Shown one piece after another: positions 28,080 through 38,033 of a stretch of DNA of 64,000 bases (positions are counted from its first letter, which is position 1; each line of letters starts with the position of its first letter). The stretch lies in contig NZ_LMVB01000001.1 in the NCBI RefSeq assembly GCF_001510645.1, positions 2,242,981 through 2,306,980 on the forward strand, in the 5' to 3' direction. The notes beneath the pieces were generated by a model. That model saw only the letters and a list, made by a program, of their open reading frames with translations. It searched no databases and was not told where the DNA came from. Origin of the DNA: Paenibacillus sp. FJAT-29882 (GTDB lineage Bacteria > Bacillota > Bacilli > Bacillales > DSM-1321). A program made the translations under genes and the position numbers.

Positions 28080-28982
28080 TTAAGCTCTCGGATGTGATGC
28101 ATTGTAAACTTTTCTTAATTGTTCTTTTGTTACATGTGTATAAATTTGTGTTGACGAAATTTTAGAATGGCCCAATAATTCTTGGACTGTCCTTAAATCC
28201 GCACCATTATTCAAAAGATGTGTGGCAAATGAATGCCTCAGCATATGAGGATGCAATTCTATATCTTTTGCAACTTTTTTTATAATTGCTGTTAGTATAT
28301 AACGCACCCCTCTTGGTGTTAGTGGATCTCCACGAAAATTTATTAACAAAAAGGGATGGGACTTCGTATGTGCGGTCATCACTTTTGCTCTTCCATCTTG
28401 TATGTAAGAAGCTAGAGCATCTTTGGCATATTGGCCCAATGGCATATAGCGGTCTTTTTTTCCTTTACCATGTACTAAAACGGTACCTAGAGAAAAATCA
28501 AGATCTTGAAGCTTAATATCACAGCCTTCACTGACACGTATCCCAGTTGCATATAACAATTCCAATAAAGCAGCATCTCTTAATCCCATTGGTGAATCAA
28601 GTTCCAGTGATGAAAACAATTGATTCAACTCTTCTTCGTATAAAAAACGCGGCAACTTTTGATCTTTTTTAGGAAGCGTTACAAGGGAGAACGGGTTCTC
28701 TTTCACAAGCCCCTCACGCATTAAAAATTTATAAAAACTCCGTAAGCAGGATGTTTTCCTTGCAACTGTTCGTTTGGAAAGATTTCTTTCGTATAACTGC
28801 GTCAAAAATAAGCGCGCATCAAAATATTCAACAGAATCAATCGACTGCATACCTTGTTCAGTCATGAACAAAACAAATTCTTCGATATCCCGTTGATAAC
28901 TTTCAATGGTATAGTGTGAACAATTTTTTTCGATTTGCAAATATTCTATAAAAGAAGGTAAAGCTTGATTTGCGTATAACAT
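28080..28982 (-). CDS. xerC: Tyrosine recombinase XerC (CodV)
   Basis: XerC-type recombinase resolves chromosome dimers at dif with a XerD partner. It is 300 residues, with a SAM-like N-terminal DNA-binding domain ([22 protein letters not shown]). The catalytic domain has Arg in ATGIRVSE, His/Arg in [14 protein letters not shown] and the nucleophilic Tyr in [10 protein letters not shown]. All catalytic residues are present. It heads the hslVU-codY cluster. Confidence 0.95.
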   Translation of the reverse strand: MLYANQALPSFIEYLQIEKNCSHYTIESYQRDIEEFVLFMTEQGMQSIDSVEYFDARLFLTQLYERNLSKRTVARKTSCLRSFYKFLMREGLVKENPFSLVTLPKKDQKLPRFLYEEELNQLFSSLELDSPMGLRDAALLELLYATGIRVSEGCDIKLQDLDFSLGTVLVHGKGKKDRYMPLGQYAKDALASYIQDGRAKVMTAHTKSHPFLLINFRGDPLTPRGVRYILTAIIKKVAKDIELHPHMLRHSFATHLLNNGADLRTVQELLGHSKISSTQIYTHVTKEQLRKVYNASHPRA

Positions 28983-29043
28983 TCAGTACACCTCGCAAAG
29001 GCTATTAAATAGTATCACATTTTAATATCGGAGGCAAACAAAT

Positions 29044-30351
29044 TTACAAATTCTTCATAAATTTCTGAATTGTTTCCAACGCTCTAGATGCATGCTTCTC
29101 ATTTCGTTCTTTCTTCCCTCTGATTTTCTCATCAAGCTCTGGAAAAATACCAAAGTTTGCATTCATTGGTTGGAATGTTTTTGCATTGGTGGCTGTTATA
29201 TATCGCGCCATGCTACCGATTGCCGTTTCAGCTGGGAATGTAACTGGTTCCTGCCCTAATGCCACTTTCGCGGCATTAATACCAGCAACTAGTCCTGAGG
29301 CTGCTGATTCTACGTACCCTTCAACACCTGTCATTTGACCAGCAAAAAATAAATCTTCACGATTCTTAAATTGATAAGTCGGTTTTAATACTTTAGGTGA
29401 ATTAATGAACGTATTTCGATGCATAACCCCGTAACGTACAATTTCCGCATTCTCAAGACCTGGAATTAATTGAAGGACTTCCTTTTGAGGCCCCCATTTT
29501 AAATGTGTCTGAAAACCGACAAGATTGTAAAGAGTTCCGGCTGCGTCATCTTGACGTAATTGGATAACGGCATATGGCCTTTTTCCTGTTTTCGGATCTT
29601 CAAGACCAACAGGTTTCAGCGGTCCAAATAACATCGTTTTTTTCCCTCTAGACGCCATTACTTCGATCGGCATACAACCTTCGAAGAAGATTTCCTTCTC
29701 AAACTCCTTAAGTGGAACGGTCTCTGCAGCAATAAGCGCATCATAAAAACGGTTGAATTCTTCTTCAGTCATCGGACAATTCAAATATGCTGCCTCTCCC
29801 TTATCATAGCGAGATTTCAGATATACCTTATCCATATTGATGCTGTCTCTTTCAATAATCGGCGCAGCTGCATCATAAAAGTACAAATATTCTTCATCCA
29901 TAATTTCCTGCAGCTTTGCTGAAAGCGCTTGGCTTGTTAAGGGCCCTGTTGCAATGATAGTCGGACCTTCAGGTATTTCTGCCATTTCTTCATTCACTAC
30001 CGTAACATTGGGATGATTTCTCACCAACTCTGTCACTTTGCCGGCAAATTCATGGCGGTCAACCGCCAAAGCCCCTCCTGCTGGAACCGCACATGCATCT
30101 GCAGCTAGCATGATGACGGAATTCAGCTGCCGCATTTCTTCTTTCAAAACTCCAACAGCGTTTGTCAAAGCATTGGCACGCAAAGAGTTGCTACAAACAA
30201 GTTCAGCAAATTTATCTGTATGGTGGGCAGGTGTTTGCTTAACAGGCCGCATTTCGTATAGATTCACTTTAACTCCACGATTAGCAAGTTGCCAGACCGC
30301 TTCACTACCAGCTAGTCCAGCCCCGATTACATTGACAACTGTTTCTTTCAT
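29044..30351 (-). CDS. trmFO: Folate-dependent tRNA m5U54 methyltransferase TrmFO
   Basis: TrmFO (Gid) methylates U54 in the T-loop of tRNA using methylenetetrahydrofolate and FAD. It is 435 residues with an N-terminal dinucleotide-binding motif [16 protein letters not shown]. Further FAD-region motifs are visible ([20 protein letters not shown] and [19 protein letters not shown]). It is full length and lies between topA and xerC as in B. subtilis. Confidence 0.97.
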   Translation of the reverse strand: MKETVVNVIGAGLAGSEAVWQLANRGVKVNLYEMRPVKQTPAHHTDKFAELVCSNSLRANALTNAVGVLKEEMRQLNSVIMLAADACAVPAGGALAVDRHEFAGKVTELVRNHPNVTVVNEEMAEIPEGPTIIATGPLTSQALSAKLQEIMDEEYLYFYDAAAPIIERDSINMDKVYLKSRYDKGEAAYLNCPMTEEEFNRFYDALIAAETVPLKEFEKEIFFEGCMPIEVMASRGKKTMLFGPLKPVGLEDPKTGKRPYAVIQLRQDDAAGTLYNLVGFQTHLKWGPQKEVLQLIPGLENAEIVRYGVMHRNTFINSPKVLKPTYQFKNREDLFFAGQMTGVEGYVESAASGLVAGINAAKVALGQEPVTFPAETAIGSMARYITATNAKTFQPMNANFGIFPELDEKIRGKKERNEKHASRALETIQKFMKNL

Positions 30352-30802
30352 TTTACGTACCTCCGCATATAAATATGAATATGAATATCAAGTATATGTA
30401 AATCATGCTTATCTTTCCCAAACACTCACAACGAGAAATCGTTTCTGTTACTATCAGCAATAGTAAATTATATAACCTACAGAAACTCCTTGTCCACTGC
30501 ATTTTACCTTACATACAGGAAAGATGAAAGTTTCAAGCATTATCACCAACTATTTACTAATAAATACCTCTCTCGCTTACATTTTTGTCAGTAAAAGGAG
30601 ACGTAATGAGAGTTAATCGACATCAATTACCAATTATATAAAAAACTAGATGATGTGTAATTCTATAAAGTGACACTTCATTCAGTCGGGTTTTCTTCAT
30701 CCGCCATCTAAACTCTAAACCTTTAGGTGCATGCTTTACTGCCCGGTAATGCAGATTAAAATAGTCACTCTACGCCAATATAAAAGTTTCTTTTAAATAA
30801 AG
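30352..30802. other. Gap between topA and trmFO
   Basis: No gene is supported here. It holds the trmFO ribosome-binding site (GGAGGTACG), an ATATGA-rich stretch and a repeat fragment at 30664-30768. I could not find a confident trmFO promoter. Confidence 0.5.
30664..30768 (+). repeat. Degraded copy of a dispersed intergenic repeat
   Basis: It begins with 23 bases identical to 33247-33269 (core AAGTGACACTTCATTCAGT) and ends near CTGCCCGGTAATGCAGATTA, resembling the ends of the copies at 33247 and 45633. The middle differs from the other copies. No coding content. Confidence 0.55.
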
Positions 30803-30830
30803 TTAAAAAGGTGAGCTATACACTCACCTT
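30803..30830 (-). terminator. Terminator after topA
   Basis: AAGGTGAG/CTCACCTT forms an 8-bp stem with a 7-base loop, followed on the minus strand by TTTTTAACTTTATTT. It starts 6 bp after the topA stop codon. Confidence 0.8.
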
Positions 30831-30835
30831 AAAAA

Positions 30836-32911
30836 CTAATTCTGTGGTGTTTCTTTATAGTCACAGTTTACACACTGTACTTGTACACCTTTTTTCAATT
30901 TTTTCTCTACTAATGTTGCTTCACATTTCGGACATGGTCTTGGTAGTGGTTTGTCCCAAGAAATAAAGTCACACTCCGGATAACGATCACATCCATAGAA
31001 TAGGCGGCGTTTTTTACTTTTTCTTTCAATAATATTACCATCATGACACTTCGGACATTTCACACCGATTTCTTTCACTATCGGTTTTGTATTGCGGCAA
31101 TCCGGAAAATTACTACAGGCCATAAATTTCCCATAGCGGCCCATTTTGAAAACCATTGGATTTCCGCATTCCTCACAGTCTTCCCCTGCCGGTTCATCCT
31201 TGATTTCTACTTTTTCCATTTCTGCTTCTGCTTTTATTAGATGGACTTCGAATTCCTTATAAAATTCATCAATTACTTGGACCCATTCTATATTACCGGC
31301 CTCAACATTATCGAATTCGCGTTCCATTTTAGCCGTGAATGCCAAGTCAAGTACATCCGGAAAGAACTCCATAATTAATTCTAGAACAATTTCTCCTAGC
31401 TCTGTCGGTATAAAACGTTTATTATCGAGCGATACATACCCTCTTTTTTGAATGGTATCTAAAGTTGGTGCATATGTGGAAGGGCGTCCTATTCCTAATT
31501 CTTCAAGCATTTTTACAAGTCTTGCCTCCGTATATCTTGGCGGTGGCTGAGTGAAATGCTGCTTCGGTTCGATATCTTTTGAAAAAAACGTATCGCCTTC
31601 CTTCACTTCAGGAAGCATATTTTCTTTTTCTTCCACTGAATCATCAGTACCTTCTACGTATACTTTCATGAATCCAGGAAACTTTATTTTAGAACCATTT
31701 GCTCTAAAAATAATATCAGCATTAATTAAATCAACTGTCATCGTATCCATAACCGCTGATGCCATCTGACTAGATACTAAGCGCTCCCAAATTAATTTAT
31801 ATAAGCGAAATTGGTCTCTCGATAAATATTCTTTAACGGAACTAGGATCTCTAAGCGAACTAGTCGGCCTGACTGCTTCGTGAGCATCTTGGGAATTCGT
31901 TTGCTTTTTATCTTTTCGTTCTTCCTTTAGAATATATTCCTGACCATATGCATTTCCGATAAAACTACGAACTTCTTCTTTAGCACTGTCTGAAATACGA
32001 GTGGAATCTGTTCTCATATAAGTGATTAATCCAATCGTTCCTTCTTTTCCTAGTTCGATCCCCTCATACAGCTGCTGAGCTAGCATCATTGTTTTTCTTG
32101 CACGGAAATTCAACTTTCTTGCAGCTTCTTGTTGTAGCGAAGATGTTGTAAATGGGGCTGCAGGGTTACGTTTTCTTTCCTTTTTTGTCACCTTATTGAT
32201 TTTGAATTCACTTCCGGTGATGGCATCCAATACCTGTTTAACATCATCTTCTGACTTAAGTTCAACACGTTTTCCTGCTTTACTGAAAAAAGATCCTTCG
32301 AATTGGTCATTCCCTTTAAGAAAATCGGATTTAATCGTCCAATATTCTTCTGGCTCAAAGCCCTTAATTTCTTTTTCCCGGTCAATGATCATCCGTACCG
32401 CAACAGACTGAACACGTCCAGCACTTAGACCTTTTTTGACTTTCTTCCATAATAAAGGACTAATGTTGTATCCGACTAAACGATCAAGGATTCTTCGTGC
32501 TTGCTGAGCATCCACTAAATCCATATTGATTGGACGAGGGGTTTTAAACGACTCTTTAATTGCTTCTTTTGTAATTTCATTAAATACCACTCGACAATCT
32601 GATGCAATATCTACACCTAGACTGTGAGCTAAATGCCATGCAATCGCTTCCCCTTCCCTGTCAGGGTCAGCTGCGAGATAGATTTTCTTCGCTTTTTTTG
32701 CAGCTGTTTTCAGTTCCTTTAGTACAGGACCTTTTCCACGAATTGTGATATATTTCGGGTTATACTCATGTTCGACATCTACACCCATTTGACTCTTAGG
32801 CAAATCACGAACATGTCCCATAGAAGCTCTTACTTTATATTTCTTTCCTAAATAACGTTCTATTGTTTTCGCCTTTGCTGGTGATTCCACTATTACCAAG
32901 TATTCTGACAT
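30836..32911 (-). CDS. topA: DNA topoisomerase I TopA
   Basis: TopA relaxes negative supercoils through a 5'-phosphotyrosyl intermediate. It is 691 residues, with an N-terminal Toprim domain ([12 protein letters not shown], then [15 protein letters not shown]) and the catalytic Tyr in [14 protein letters not shown]. Three C-terminal zinc-ribbon modules follow, starting near [20 protein letters not shown] and CPKCEATLV. It is full length, with its own promoter (32952-32980) and terminator. Confidence 0.98.
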   Translation of the reverse strand: MSEYLVIVESPAKAKTIERYLGKKYKVRASMGHVRDLPKSQMGVDVEHEYNPKYITIRGKGPVLKELKTAAKKAKKIYLAADPDREGEAIAWHLAHSLGVDIASDCRVVFNEITKEAIKESFKTPRPINMDLVDAQQARRILDRLVGYNISPLLWKKVKKGLSAGRVQSVAVRMIIDREKEIKGFEPEEYWTIKSDFLKGNDQFEGSFFSKAGKRVELKSEDDVKQVLDAITGSEFKINKVTKKERKRNPAAPFTTSSLQQEAARKLNFRARKTMMLAQQLYEGIELGKEGTIGLITYMRTDSTRISDSAKEEVRSFIGNAYGQEYILKEERKDKKQTNSQDAHEAVRPTSSLRDPSSVKEYLSRDQFRLYKLIWERLVSSQMASAVMDTMTVDLINADIIFRANGSKIKFPGFMKVYVEGTDDSVEEKENMLPEVKEGDTFFSKDIEPKQHFTQPPPRYTEARLVKMLEELGIGRPSTYAPTLDTIQKRGYVSLDNKRFIPTELGEIVLELIMEFFPDVLDLAFTAKMEREFDNVEAGNIEWVQVIDEFYKEFEVHLIKAEAEMEKVEIKDEPAGEDCEECGNPMVFKMGRYGKFMACSNFPDCRNTKPIVKEIGVKCPKCHDGNIIERKSKKRRLFYGCDRYPECDFISWDKPLPRPCPKCEATLVEKKLKKGVQVQCVNCDYKETPQN

Positions 32912-32951
32912 TCAATCAATCCTCCTCAAGAGGTAATATAAATCTTCACTA

Positions 32952-32980
32952 TTATTAATCATAGAAAAATCATTTGTCAA
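32952..32980 (-). promoter_or_regulatory. Sigma-A-like promoter of topA
   Basis: A consensus -35 TTGACA (32975-32980) is separated by 17 bp from a -10-like TAATAA (32952-32957). The -10 is weak, but an upstream TG can support an extended -10. The predicted start is about 30 bases before the ATG. Confidence 0.65.
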
Positions 32981-33246
32981 TCTTCTTTCATTTTTTATTT
33001 TATTTCGCATATAAGAAATTGATTTCAAAAAATCGATTAAAACAGGACTCTGATGCAAAATCTATACTAGTATTACTAAATTATCAACCTTTTTCTATAG
33101 ATTTTTATTTTTTTCAAGAAAGGAATAAATTTATGTAATTCACGAAAATTCTTGGTACATATTTCACTATTTGTATATCCATTATAATAATCTGACTATG
33201 CCTTTTTTCCATTATAATCAGATTTCTATCAATAGGAAATAGGTTT

Positions 33247-33295
33247 TATAAAGTGACACTTCATTCAGTGGGGGTCTTACCGCCCGTTAATACGG
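33247..33295 (+). repeat. Short copy of a dispersed intergenic repeat
   Basis: The first 23 bases match 30664-30686 exactly. After GGGGGTCTTAC it jumps to CGCCCGTTAATACGGG, which resembles the 3' end of the longer copy at 45633-45769. It looks like an internally deleted copy. CCCGT/ACGGG forms a small stem. Confidence 0.55.
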
Positions 33296-33299
33296 GATA

Positions 33300-33335
33300 A
33301 AATAAAAAAGAGGACACCTCGAAAAGACTGCCCTC
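33300..33335 (-). terminator. Terminator after dprA
   Basis: GAGGGCA pairs with TGTCCTC (7 bp, one G-T pair) and is followed on the minus strand by TTTTTTATTTTAT. It lies about 85 bp after the dprA stop. Confidence 0.55.
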
Positions 33336-33418
33336 CTCCATTCAAATCGTTTATTTTCACACTAAGACTTAGCACCTAGGAAACTCGTATTCAATAGAAG
33401 AAAATAGGTGTAAATTAC

Positions 33419-34291
33419 TTAATATACGATCTCTACGTCAATGTCTGCTGCTGTAAGTACCATCTTAGCTCCTTCTTGAATCAAGAAATTCGACCCGTCT
33501 GATAATTCGCTCGTAATGTTTCCTGGTATCGCAAAAACCTCACGCCCTTGCTCCAATGCAAGATTCGCTGTTATCAGAGAACCACTTCTCGCCTTTGCTT
33601 CAACAACAAATACCCCTTTGGATAATCCACTAATAATTCGGTTTCTTACCGGAAACATCCATGGTTCGGGGCGTCTTGATGGCGGAGTTTCTGAAATGAG
33701 TAATCCGTATTTGATTATATTTGTGGCCAAGGGAATATTGCTAACAGGATACATATGATAGTGGCCACCTCCGAGAATACCGATTGTCTTTCCTTTGCAA
33801 GCGATCGCTATTCGATGTGCAGCAGCATCAATTCCTGTCGCTACGCCACTGATAATGACATAATTCTTCTTAATAAGAGGTGGCAATACCCTTTTTAGGG
33901 CTTCCACACCGTACTCAGACGGCTGTCTCGATCCGACCACCCCTAAACTGTGCTCAAAGGTTAACAAGCTTCTATCACCTCTTAAATAAAGAACCCAAGG
34001 CGGATCATAGATTTGTTTTAAGAGATTTGGATAATCATCATCTACGATCGTTACAATTTCAATATCATTATTTTTATATTGTTGAATCAGTTCTTGAATA
34101 TTTACATGATGAAGATCATGATAAAAGATTTGTAGTTTAGTAACAGGGATTGGAAGGATTTTTTGCCATTGGGTAAAGGATTGAGTATAAAGTGTCGTTA
34201 GAGAGGGGTCTGCTAAAAGAATCTTTTTCATGGTTTGCCATCCTACACCGCGACAATGGTGTAAATGAATGATTTTATCGGTAATGTTCAA
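33419..34291 (-). CDS. dprA: DNA processing protein DprA (Smf)
   Basis: DprA binds incoming single-stranded DNA and loads RecA during transformation. It is 290 residues with a helical N-terminal region and a Rossmann-like core beginning SLGVVGSRQPSEYG. GVATGIDAAAHRIA and GSLITANLALEQGREVFAIPGNI follow within the core. It is near the usual length. It follows sucD after a 178-bp gap occupied by an inverted-repeat element. Confidence 0.95.
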   Translation of the reverse strand: MNITDKIIHLHHCRGVGWQTMKKILLADPSLTTLYTQSFTQWQKILPIPVTKLQIFYHDLHHVNIQELIQQYKNNDIEIVTIVDDDYPNLLKQIYDPPWVLYLRGDRSLLTFEHSLGVVGSRQPSEYGVEALKRVLPPLIKKNYVIISGVATGIDAAAHRIAIACKGKTIGILGGGHYHMYPVSNIPLATNIIKYGLLISETPPSRRPEPWMFPVRNRIISGLSKGVFVVEAKARSGSLITANLALEQGREVFAIPGNITSELSDGSNFLIQEGAKMVLTAADIDVEIVY

Positions 34292-34346
34292 TGTAGATCA
34301 CTCCTATAGCGGTTTTTAACGTGGGGAACAATCGTTGACAAAATTA

Positions 34347-34457
34347 GAGGCTGTCTCAAAAGAGGAAGACCTCGGAACAACACACAGTATTACGTCTTAT
34401 ATACGCACTGTATTTTTCGTAGTTGCTGTCTCAAAACCATGGTTTTGAGACAGCCTC
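34347..34457. mobile_element. 111-bp MITE-like element between sucD and dprA
   Basis: The ends are perfect 15-bp inverted repeats, GAGGCTGTCTCAAAA and its complement. Inside, the right third is a perfect 30-bp palindrome (34425-34454), and an ACAGTATTACG/CGCACTGTA stem sits in the middle. There is no coding capacity. No clear target-site duplication is visible. It begins 13 bp after the sucD stop and could also act as the sucD terminator, although it lacks a good T-run. Confidence 0.6.
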
Positions 34458-34469
34458 ATGTATCAAAAA

Positions 34470-35372
34470 TTAATTTGTCTTACATTGTTCGTAGATGCCT
34501 TTTTCTTTTAGGACAGTAATTAGTGTTTCACCCATTACAGCTGGGGTTTCAGCGACTTTAATTCCACATTCATTCATAACGCGGATTTTTTCATCTGCTG
34601 TTCCTTTTCCACCAGAGATGATTGCACCAGCATGTCCCATTCTTTTTCCTGGAGGAGCTGTGCGCCCACCGATGAAGCCAACAACCGGTTTCGTCATATT
34701 AGCTGCTACCCATTTCGCAGCTTCTTCTTCAGCAGTTCCACCAATTTCACCAATCATGATGACTGCATATGTTTCAGGATCTTCATTGAATTCTTTAAGC
34801 ACATCGATGAAGTTTGTTCCATTTACTGGATCTCCACCAATTCCAACTGCACTAGTTTGTCCAATCCCAGCTTGTGTCAATTGATGAACGGCTTCATACG
34901 TTAACGTACCAGAGCGAGAAACGACACCAACATGACCTTTTGTATGGATGTATCCTGGCATAATGCCAATTTTACATTCATCTGCCGTAATAACGCCTGG
35001 ACAGTTTGGTCCAATTAAGCGAGTTTTCTTGCCTTCCATATAACGCTTCACTTTCACCATATCCATAACTGGGATATGTTCTGTAATACAAATTGCAAGA
35101 TCTAATTCTGCATCTGTTGCTTCTAGAATCGCATCTGCGGCAAATGGAGCTGGTACATAAATCACGGATGCAGTGGCACCAGTTGCATTAACAGCTTCAA
35201 CCACTGTGTTATAAACTGGCACACCTTCAACTTCAGTTCCACCTTTTCCTGGAGTTACTCCACCAACAATCTTTGTTCCATATTCCAACATTTGTTTTGT
35301 GTGAAATAAAGCCGTTGAACCAGTAATACCTTGAACAATGACCTTAGTATCTTTATTAATAAATACGCCCAT
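34470..35372 (-). CDS. sucD: Succinyl-CoA synthetase alpha subunit SucD
   Basis: SucD is the CoA-binding, phosphohistidine subunit of the TCA enzyme that makes ATP or GTP from succinyl-CoA. It is 300 residues, with the CoA-binding Rossmann segment [15 protein letters not shown] at the start and active-site His247 in RMGHAGAII. It is full length and follows sucC by 19 bp. Confidence 0.98.
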   Translation of the reverse strand: MGVFINKDTKVIVQGITGSTALFHTKQMLEYGTKIVGGVTPGKGGTEVEGVPVYNTVVEAVNATGATASVIYVPAPFAADAILEATDAELDLAICITEHIPVMDMVKVKRYMEGKKTRLIGPNCPGVITADECKIGIMPGYIHTKGHVGVVSRSGTLTYEAVHQLTQAGIGQTSAVGIGGDPVNGTNFIDVLKEFNEDPETYAVIMIGEIGGTAEEEAAKWVAANMTKPVVGFIGGRTAPPGKRMGHAGAIISGGKGTADEKIRVMNECGIKVAETPAVMGETLITVLKEKGIYEQCKTN

Positions 35373-35391
35373 TTTTGGTCCCCCCTGCCTA

Positions 35392-36552
35392 TTATCCTAC
35401 AAGTGATACGATTTTTTGTGCACCGTCTGCCATCGATTCAGCAGGTGTCAAATTCAAACCGGAATCTTTCAAAATCTGTTTACCTAGTTCAACGTTTGTC
35501 CCTTCAAGACGAACAACAACTGGAACATCAAGCCCTAATTGTTTAGCTGCTTCAACCACACCTTCAGCAATTACATCACACTTCATAATTCCGCCAAAAA
35601 TGTTTACAAAAATACCTTTTACATTTTTGTCAGATAAAATAATTTTGAATGCTTCTGTAACTTTTTCTGCAGTCGCACCGCCGCCAACATCAAGGAAGTT
35701 CGCTGGGTCGCCACTGTAATGTTTGATGATATCCATCGTAGACATCGCAAGACCTGCACCGTTTACCATACAACCGATATTTCCAGTTAATGAAATATAG
35801 CTTAAGTCATATTTCGATGCTTCAATTTCTTTTGGATCTTCTTCGTCAAGATCACGGTATTCTAAAATATCTTTATGACGGAATAAAGCGTTATCATCAA
35901 AGTTCATTTTAGCGTCCAATGCCATTACACTTCCGTCACCTGTTATTACAAGTGGATTGATTTCTGCAATTGAACAATCTTTTTCAACAAATGCAGTATA
36001 TAGACCCAACATGAACTTTACAGTTTTATTGATTAATTCCTTAGGGATATTAATATTAAAAGCAATTCTCCTAGCTTGGAATGCTGATAAACCAACAACT
36101 GGATCAATTACTTCCTTAAAGATTTTTTCAGGTGTCTTTTCTGCCACTTCTTCGATTTCCGTTCCGCCTTCTTCTGAAGCCATTAGAACGACACGCGATG
36201 TATCACGGTCCAAAACAAGACCCACATAGTACTCTTTCTTAATGTCGCAGCCTTCTTCAATCAACAGACGCTTCACTTCTTGCCCTTCAGGACCAGTTTG
36301 GTGAGTGATAAGCGTTTTCCCAAGAATTTCTTCTGCATATGTACGCGCTTCATCAAGATTTTTCGCAACCTTAACACCGCCCGCTTTACCGCGGCCGCCT
36401 GCGTGAATTTGAGCTTTCACAACAACAACTTCTGTTCCTAGTTCTTTGGCGGCCTCAACGGCTTCCTCAACAGTGTATGCTACACGGCCACTCGGAACAG
36501 ATACCCCGTATTGTTTGAGGATCTCTTTACCTTGATACTCATGGATATTCAT
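35392..36552 (-). CDS. sucC: Succinyl-CoA synthetase beta subunit SucC
   Basis: SucC binds succinate and nucleotide and pairs with SucD. It is 386 residues with an N-terminal ATP-grasp domain ([34 protein letters not shown]) and the C-terminal ligase domain with [15 protein letters not shown]. It is full length. Upstream lie a good promoter and two cre-like sites. Confidence 0.98.
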   Translation of the reverse strand: MNIHEYQGKEILKQYGVSVPSGRVAYTVEEAVEAAKELGTEVVVVKAQIHAGGRGKAGGVKVAKNLDEARTYAEEILGKTLITHQTGPEGQEVKRLLIEEGCDIKKEYYVGLVLDRDTSRVVLMASEEGGTEIEEVAEKTPEKIFKEVIDPVVGLSAFQARRIAFNINIPKELINKTVKFMLGLYTAFVEKDCSIAEINPLVITGDGSVMALDAKMNFDDNALFRHKDILEYRDLDEEDPKEIEASKYDLSYISLTGNIGCMVNGAGLAMSTMDIIKHYSGDPANFLDVGGGATAEKVTEAFKIILSDKNVKGIFVNIFGGIMKCDVIAEGVVEAAKQLGLDVPVVVRLEGTNVELGKQILKDSGLNLTPAESMADGAQKIVSLVG

Positions 36553-36711
36553 TTCCCATCCTCCTTGTCAACTATAAAACTATTAAAATGATAAAACGCA
36601 AAACACATATCCCATTTTACACCAAATTCGAATGATGTACATGATAAACATGTTAAAAAGCCGGAATTAAACAACCAATCATTTTAATCCGTCTCATCGA
36701 AATGGTCCTAA

Positions 36712-36734
36712 CTTCTCTTCGATTTACAGAGAAG
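36712..36734 (-). other. Hairpin in the sucC leader
   Basis: CTTCTCT/AGAGAAG forms a 7-bp stem with a 9-base loop in the 5' leader predicted from the sucC promoter. There is no T-run after it. Confidence 0.4.
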
Positions 36735-36747
36735 CTAACTATATTAA

Positions 36748-36788
36748 ATATAACGTTTTCATATGGGATGAAATAGCTTACGTTTTCA
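36748..36788 (-). promoter_or_regulatory. Two CcpA (cre) sites at the sucC promoter
   Basis: On the minus strand, TGAAAACGTAAGCT (36775-36788) and TGAAAACGTTATAT (36748-36761) each match the cre consensus TGWAARCGYTWNCW at all but one position. They overlap the predicted start and the first 35 bases of the transcript. That is a position expected for repression by CcpA, in line with catabolite control of the TCA branch. Confidence 0.65.
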
Positions 36789-36816
36789 TTGTATATAATG
36801 GAATTTTACTTGTCTA
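36788..36816 (-). promoter_or_regulatory. Sigma-A promoter of sucCD
   Basis: A -35 TAGACA (36811-36816) and -10 TACAAT (36788-36793) are separated by 17 bp. It lies between mupG and sucC, and its start point falls inside the first cre site. Confidence 0.7.
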
Positions 36817-36865
36817 CTTAAACCCACTAAAACTTTTCTACAATTCTTTTTACTCCGAGAATTAG

Positions 36866-37942
36866 CTAGTTCAATAAATGATCTATAATGGTGAAATCTT
36901 GACCTGATTTTATATACTTTAATAGACTTAGGTCTTCCTCAATAACTCGGCCGACTACATTTACTTTTCCATTAATCGGCAAATCCCTTTTCACAATTTG
37001 CATTTCCCCTTGATAACGACCATACCGTTCATTATCGATCGTTATGCTACCTACTACTCTTTCAGTTGTATTCTCGGGGTGAATGCTATAATTCTGGTTC
37101 GCGGTATAAATTCTTGATGTTTCTGATCGAATGACATCCCGCGCAGCATCCATGCGATTACAATGGTCTAGGGCGATGATGGATTTTGTTGGCGGATGCT
37201 GGGAATATAAGATACTTCTTAGCGGAATTGTACCATCCATTACTTTTTTAAATTGGAAAATGGTATCTTTTTTAAGCGAAATGTCTCCAATCGCCACCTT
37301 GTCTACACCGCATGCATGAATTAACTCAAGATAAGATTGAAAGGGCGATACATTACGGTGCTTCTCGAGTGTAGGCAATCCATCGTAAAGTGGCCCTCTG
37401 AGCACCCCATCTCCTGGAGCAAATGCCATTACCTTAAATCCTAATTTCTTAAGCATCGTGTTTTGTTTAATAAAGTCCCCCTTATCAAGACCTGTTTCGA
37501 TTCGAGGATAATAATTATGCCATGCCTCTGTTTGATTCAGATTGATATTTTCTTTTAAAAGATCTTGAAAAAAATCAAGATTAATTGTACTCGCATTCAA
37601 CGCAATCTTCATAGTGTGTGAAAGTTTAGCAATGGTAGAGGGCTCCATGCCATAATCAACCCTTAATCCATTTACTCCCCACTCCTTTATTTCTCCAATG
37701 GTTTCCGGTGTGAATCCTAAAAGCTGAAAGGCAATAGGAGAAATGTCGGCCATCAAATCCATATTGTATGATAGCGCCTGTCTACCTAAAGTTTTTAGTA
37801 AGTCCTTAAAGTGAGTCGAATCGTCTTCAGGTATATGAATTGAGGTGAAAATAAACTGAAATCCCACCTGTGACATTTCTTTTAGATACGCATCCTGTTC
37901 TTCATCACTTATGTGTCCAAGATAAACTGAACATCCTAACAT
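36866..37942 (-). CDS. mupG: 6-phospho-N-acetylmuramidase MupG (DUF871 family)
   Basis: MupG hydrolyses MurNAc-6-phosphate-GlcNAc, the phosphorylated disaccharide delivered by MurP, during cell-wall recycling (characterised in Staphylococcus aureus). The protein matches the DUF871 family: an N-terminal TIM-barrel-like domain (GCSVYLGHISDEEQDAYL, GVNGLRVDYGM) and a smaller C-terminal domain (ERYGRYQGEMQIVKRDLP). Three ATGs occur in a row; 37942 is best spaced from AGGAGG. The neighbouring murP and murQ strongly support this role. Confidence 0.88.
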   Translation of the reverse strand: MLGCSVYLGHISDEEQDAYLKEMSQVGFQFIFTSIHIPEDDSTHFKDLLKTLGRQALSYNMDLMADISPIAFQLLGFTPETIGEIKEWGVNGLRVDYGMEPSTIAKLSHTMKIALNASTINLDFFQDLLKENINLNQTEAWHNYYPRIETGLDKGDFIKQNTMLKKLGFKVMAFAPGDGVLRGPLYDGLPTLEKHRNVSPFQSYLELIHACGVDKVAIGDISLKKDTIFQFKKVMDGTIPLRSILYSQHPPTKSIIALDHCNRMDAARDVIRSETSRIYTANQNYSIHPENTTERVVGSITIDNERYGRYQGEMQIVKRDLPINGKVNVVGRVIEEDLSLLKYIKSGQDFTIIDHLLN

Positions 37943-37974
37943 CATCATTCCTCCTACACAAGTCGTTTAAATTC

Positions 37975-38030
37975 AAAAAAGAAGAGGGTGTCCCATAACG
38001 AAAGGTCACACCCTTTCGGAACACCTCTTC
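37975..38030 (-). terminator. Strong terminator between murP and mupG
   Basis: A long stem (GAAGAGG...CCTCTTC with an inner GAAAGG/CCTTTC) is followed on the minus strand by TTTTTT. It starts 3 bases after the murP stop and ends 33 bases before mupG. No promoter fits between it and mupG. Confidence 0.75.
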
Positions 38031-38033
38031 CCA

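Larger units (their letters stand above)
32912..33299. other. Gap between dprA and topA
   Basis: Apart from the topA promoter and the repeat fragment at 33247-33295, this is AT-rich sequence with no supported gene. Confidence 0.5.
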
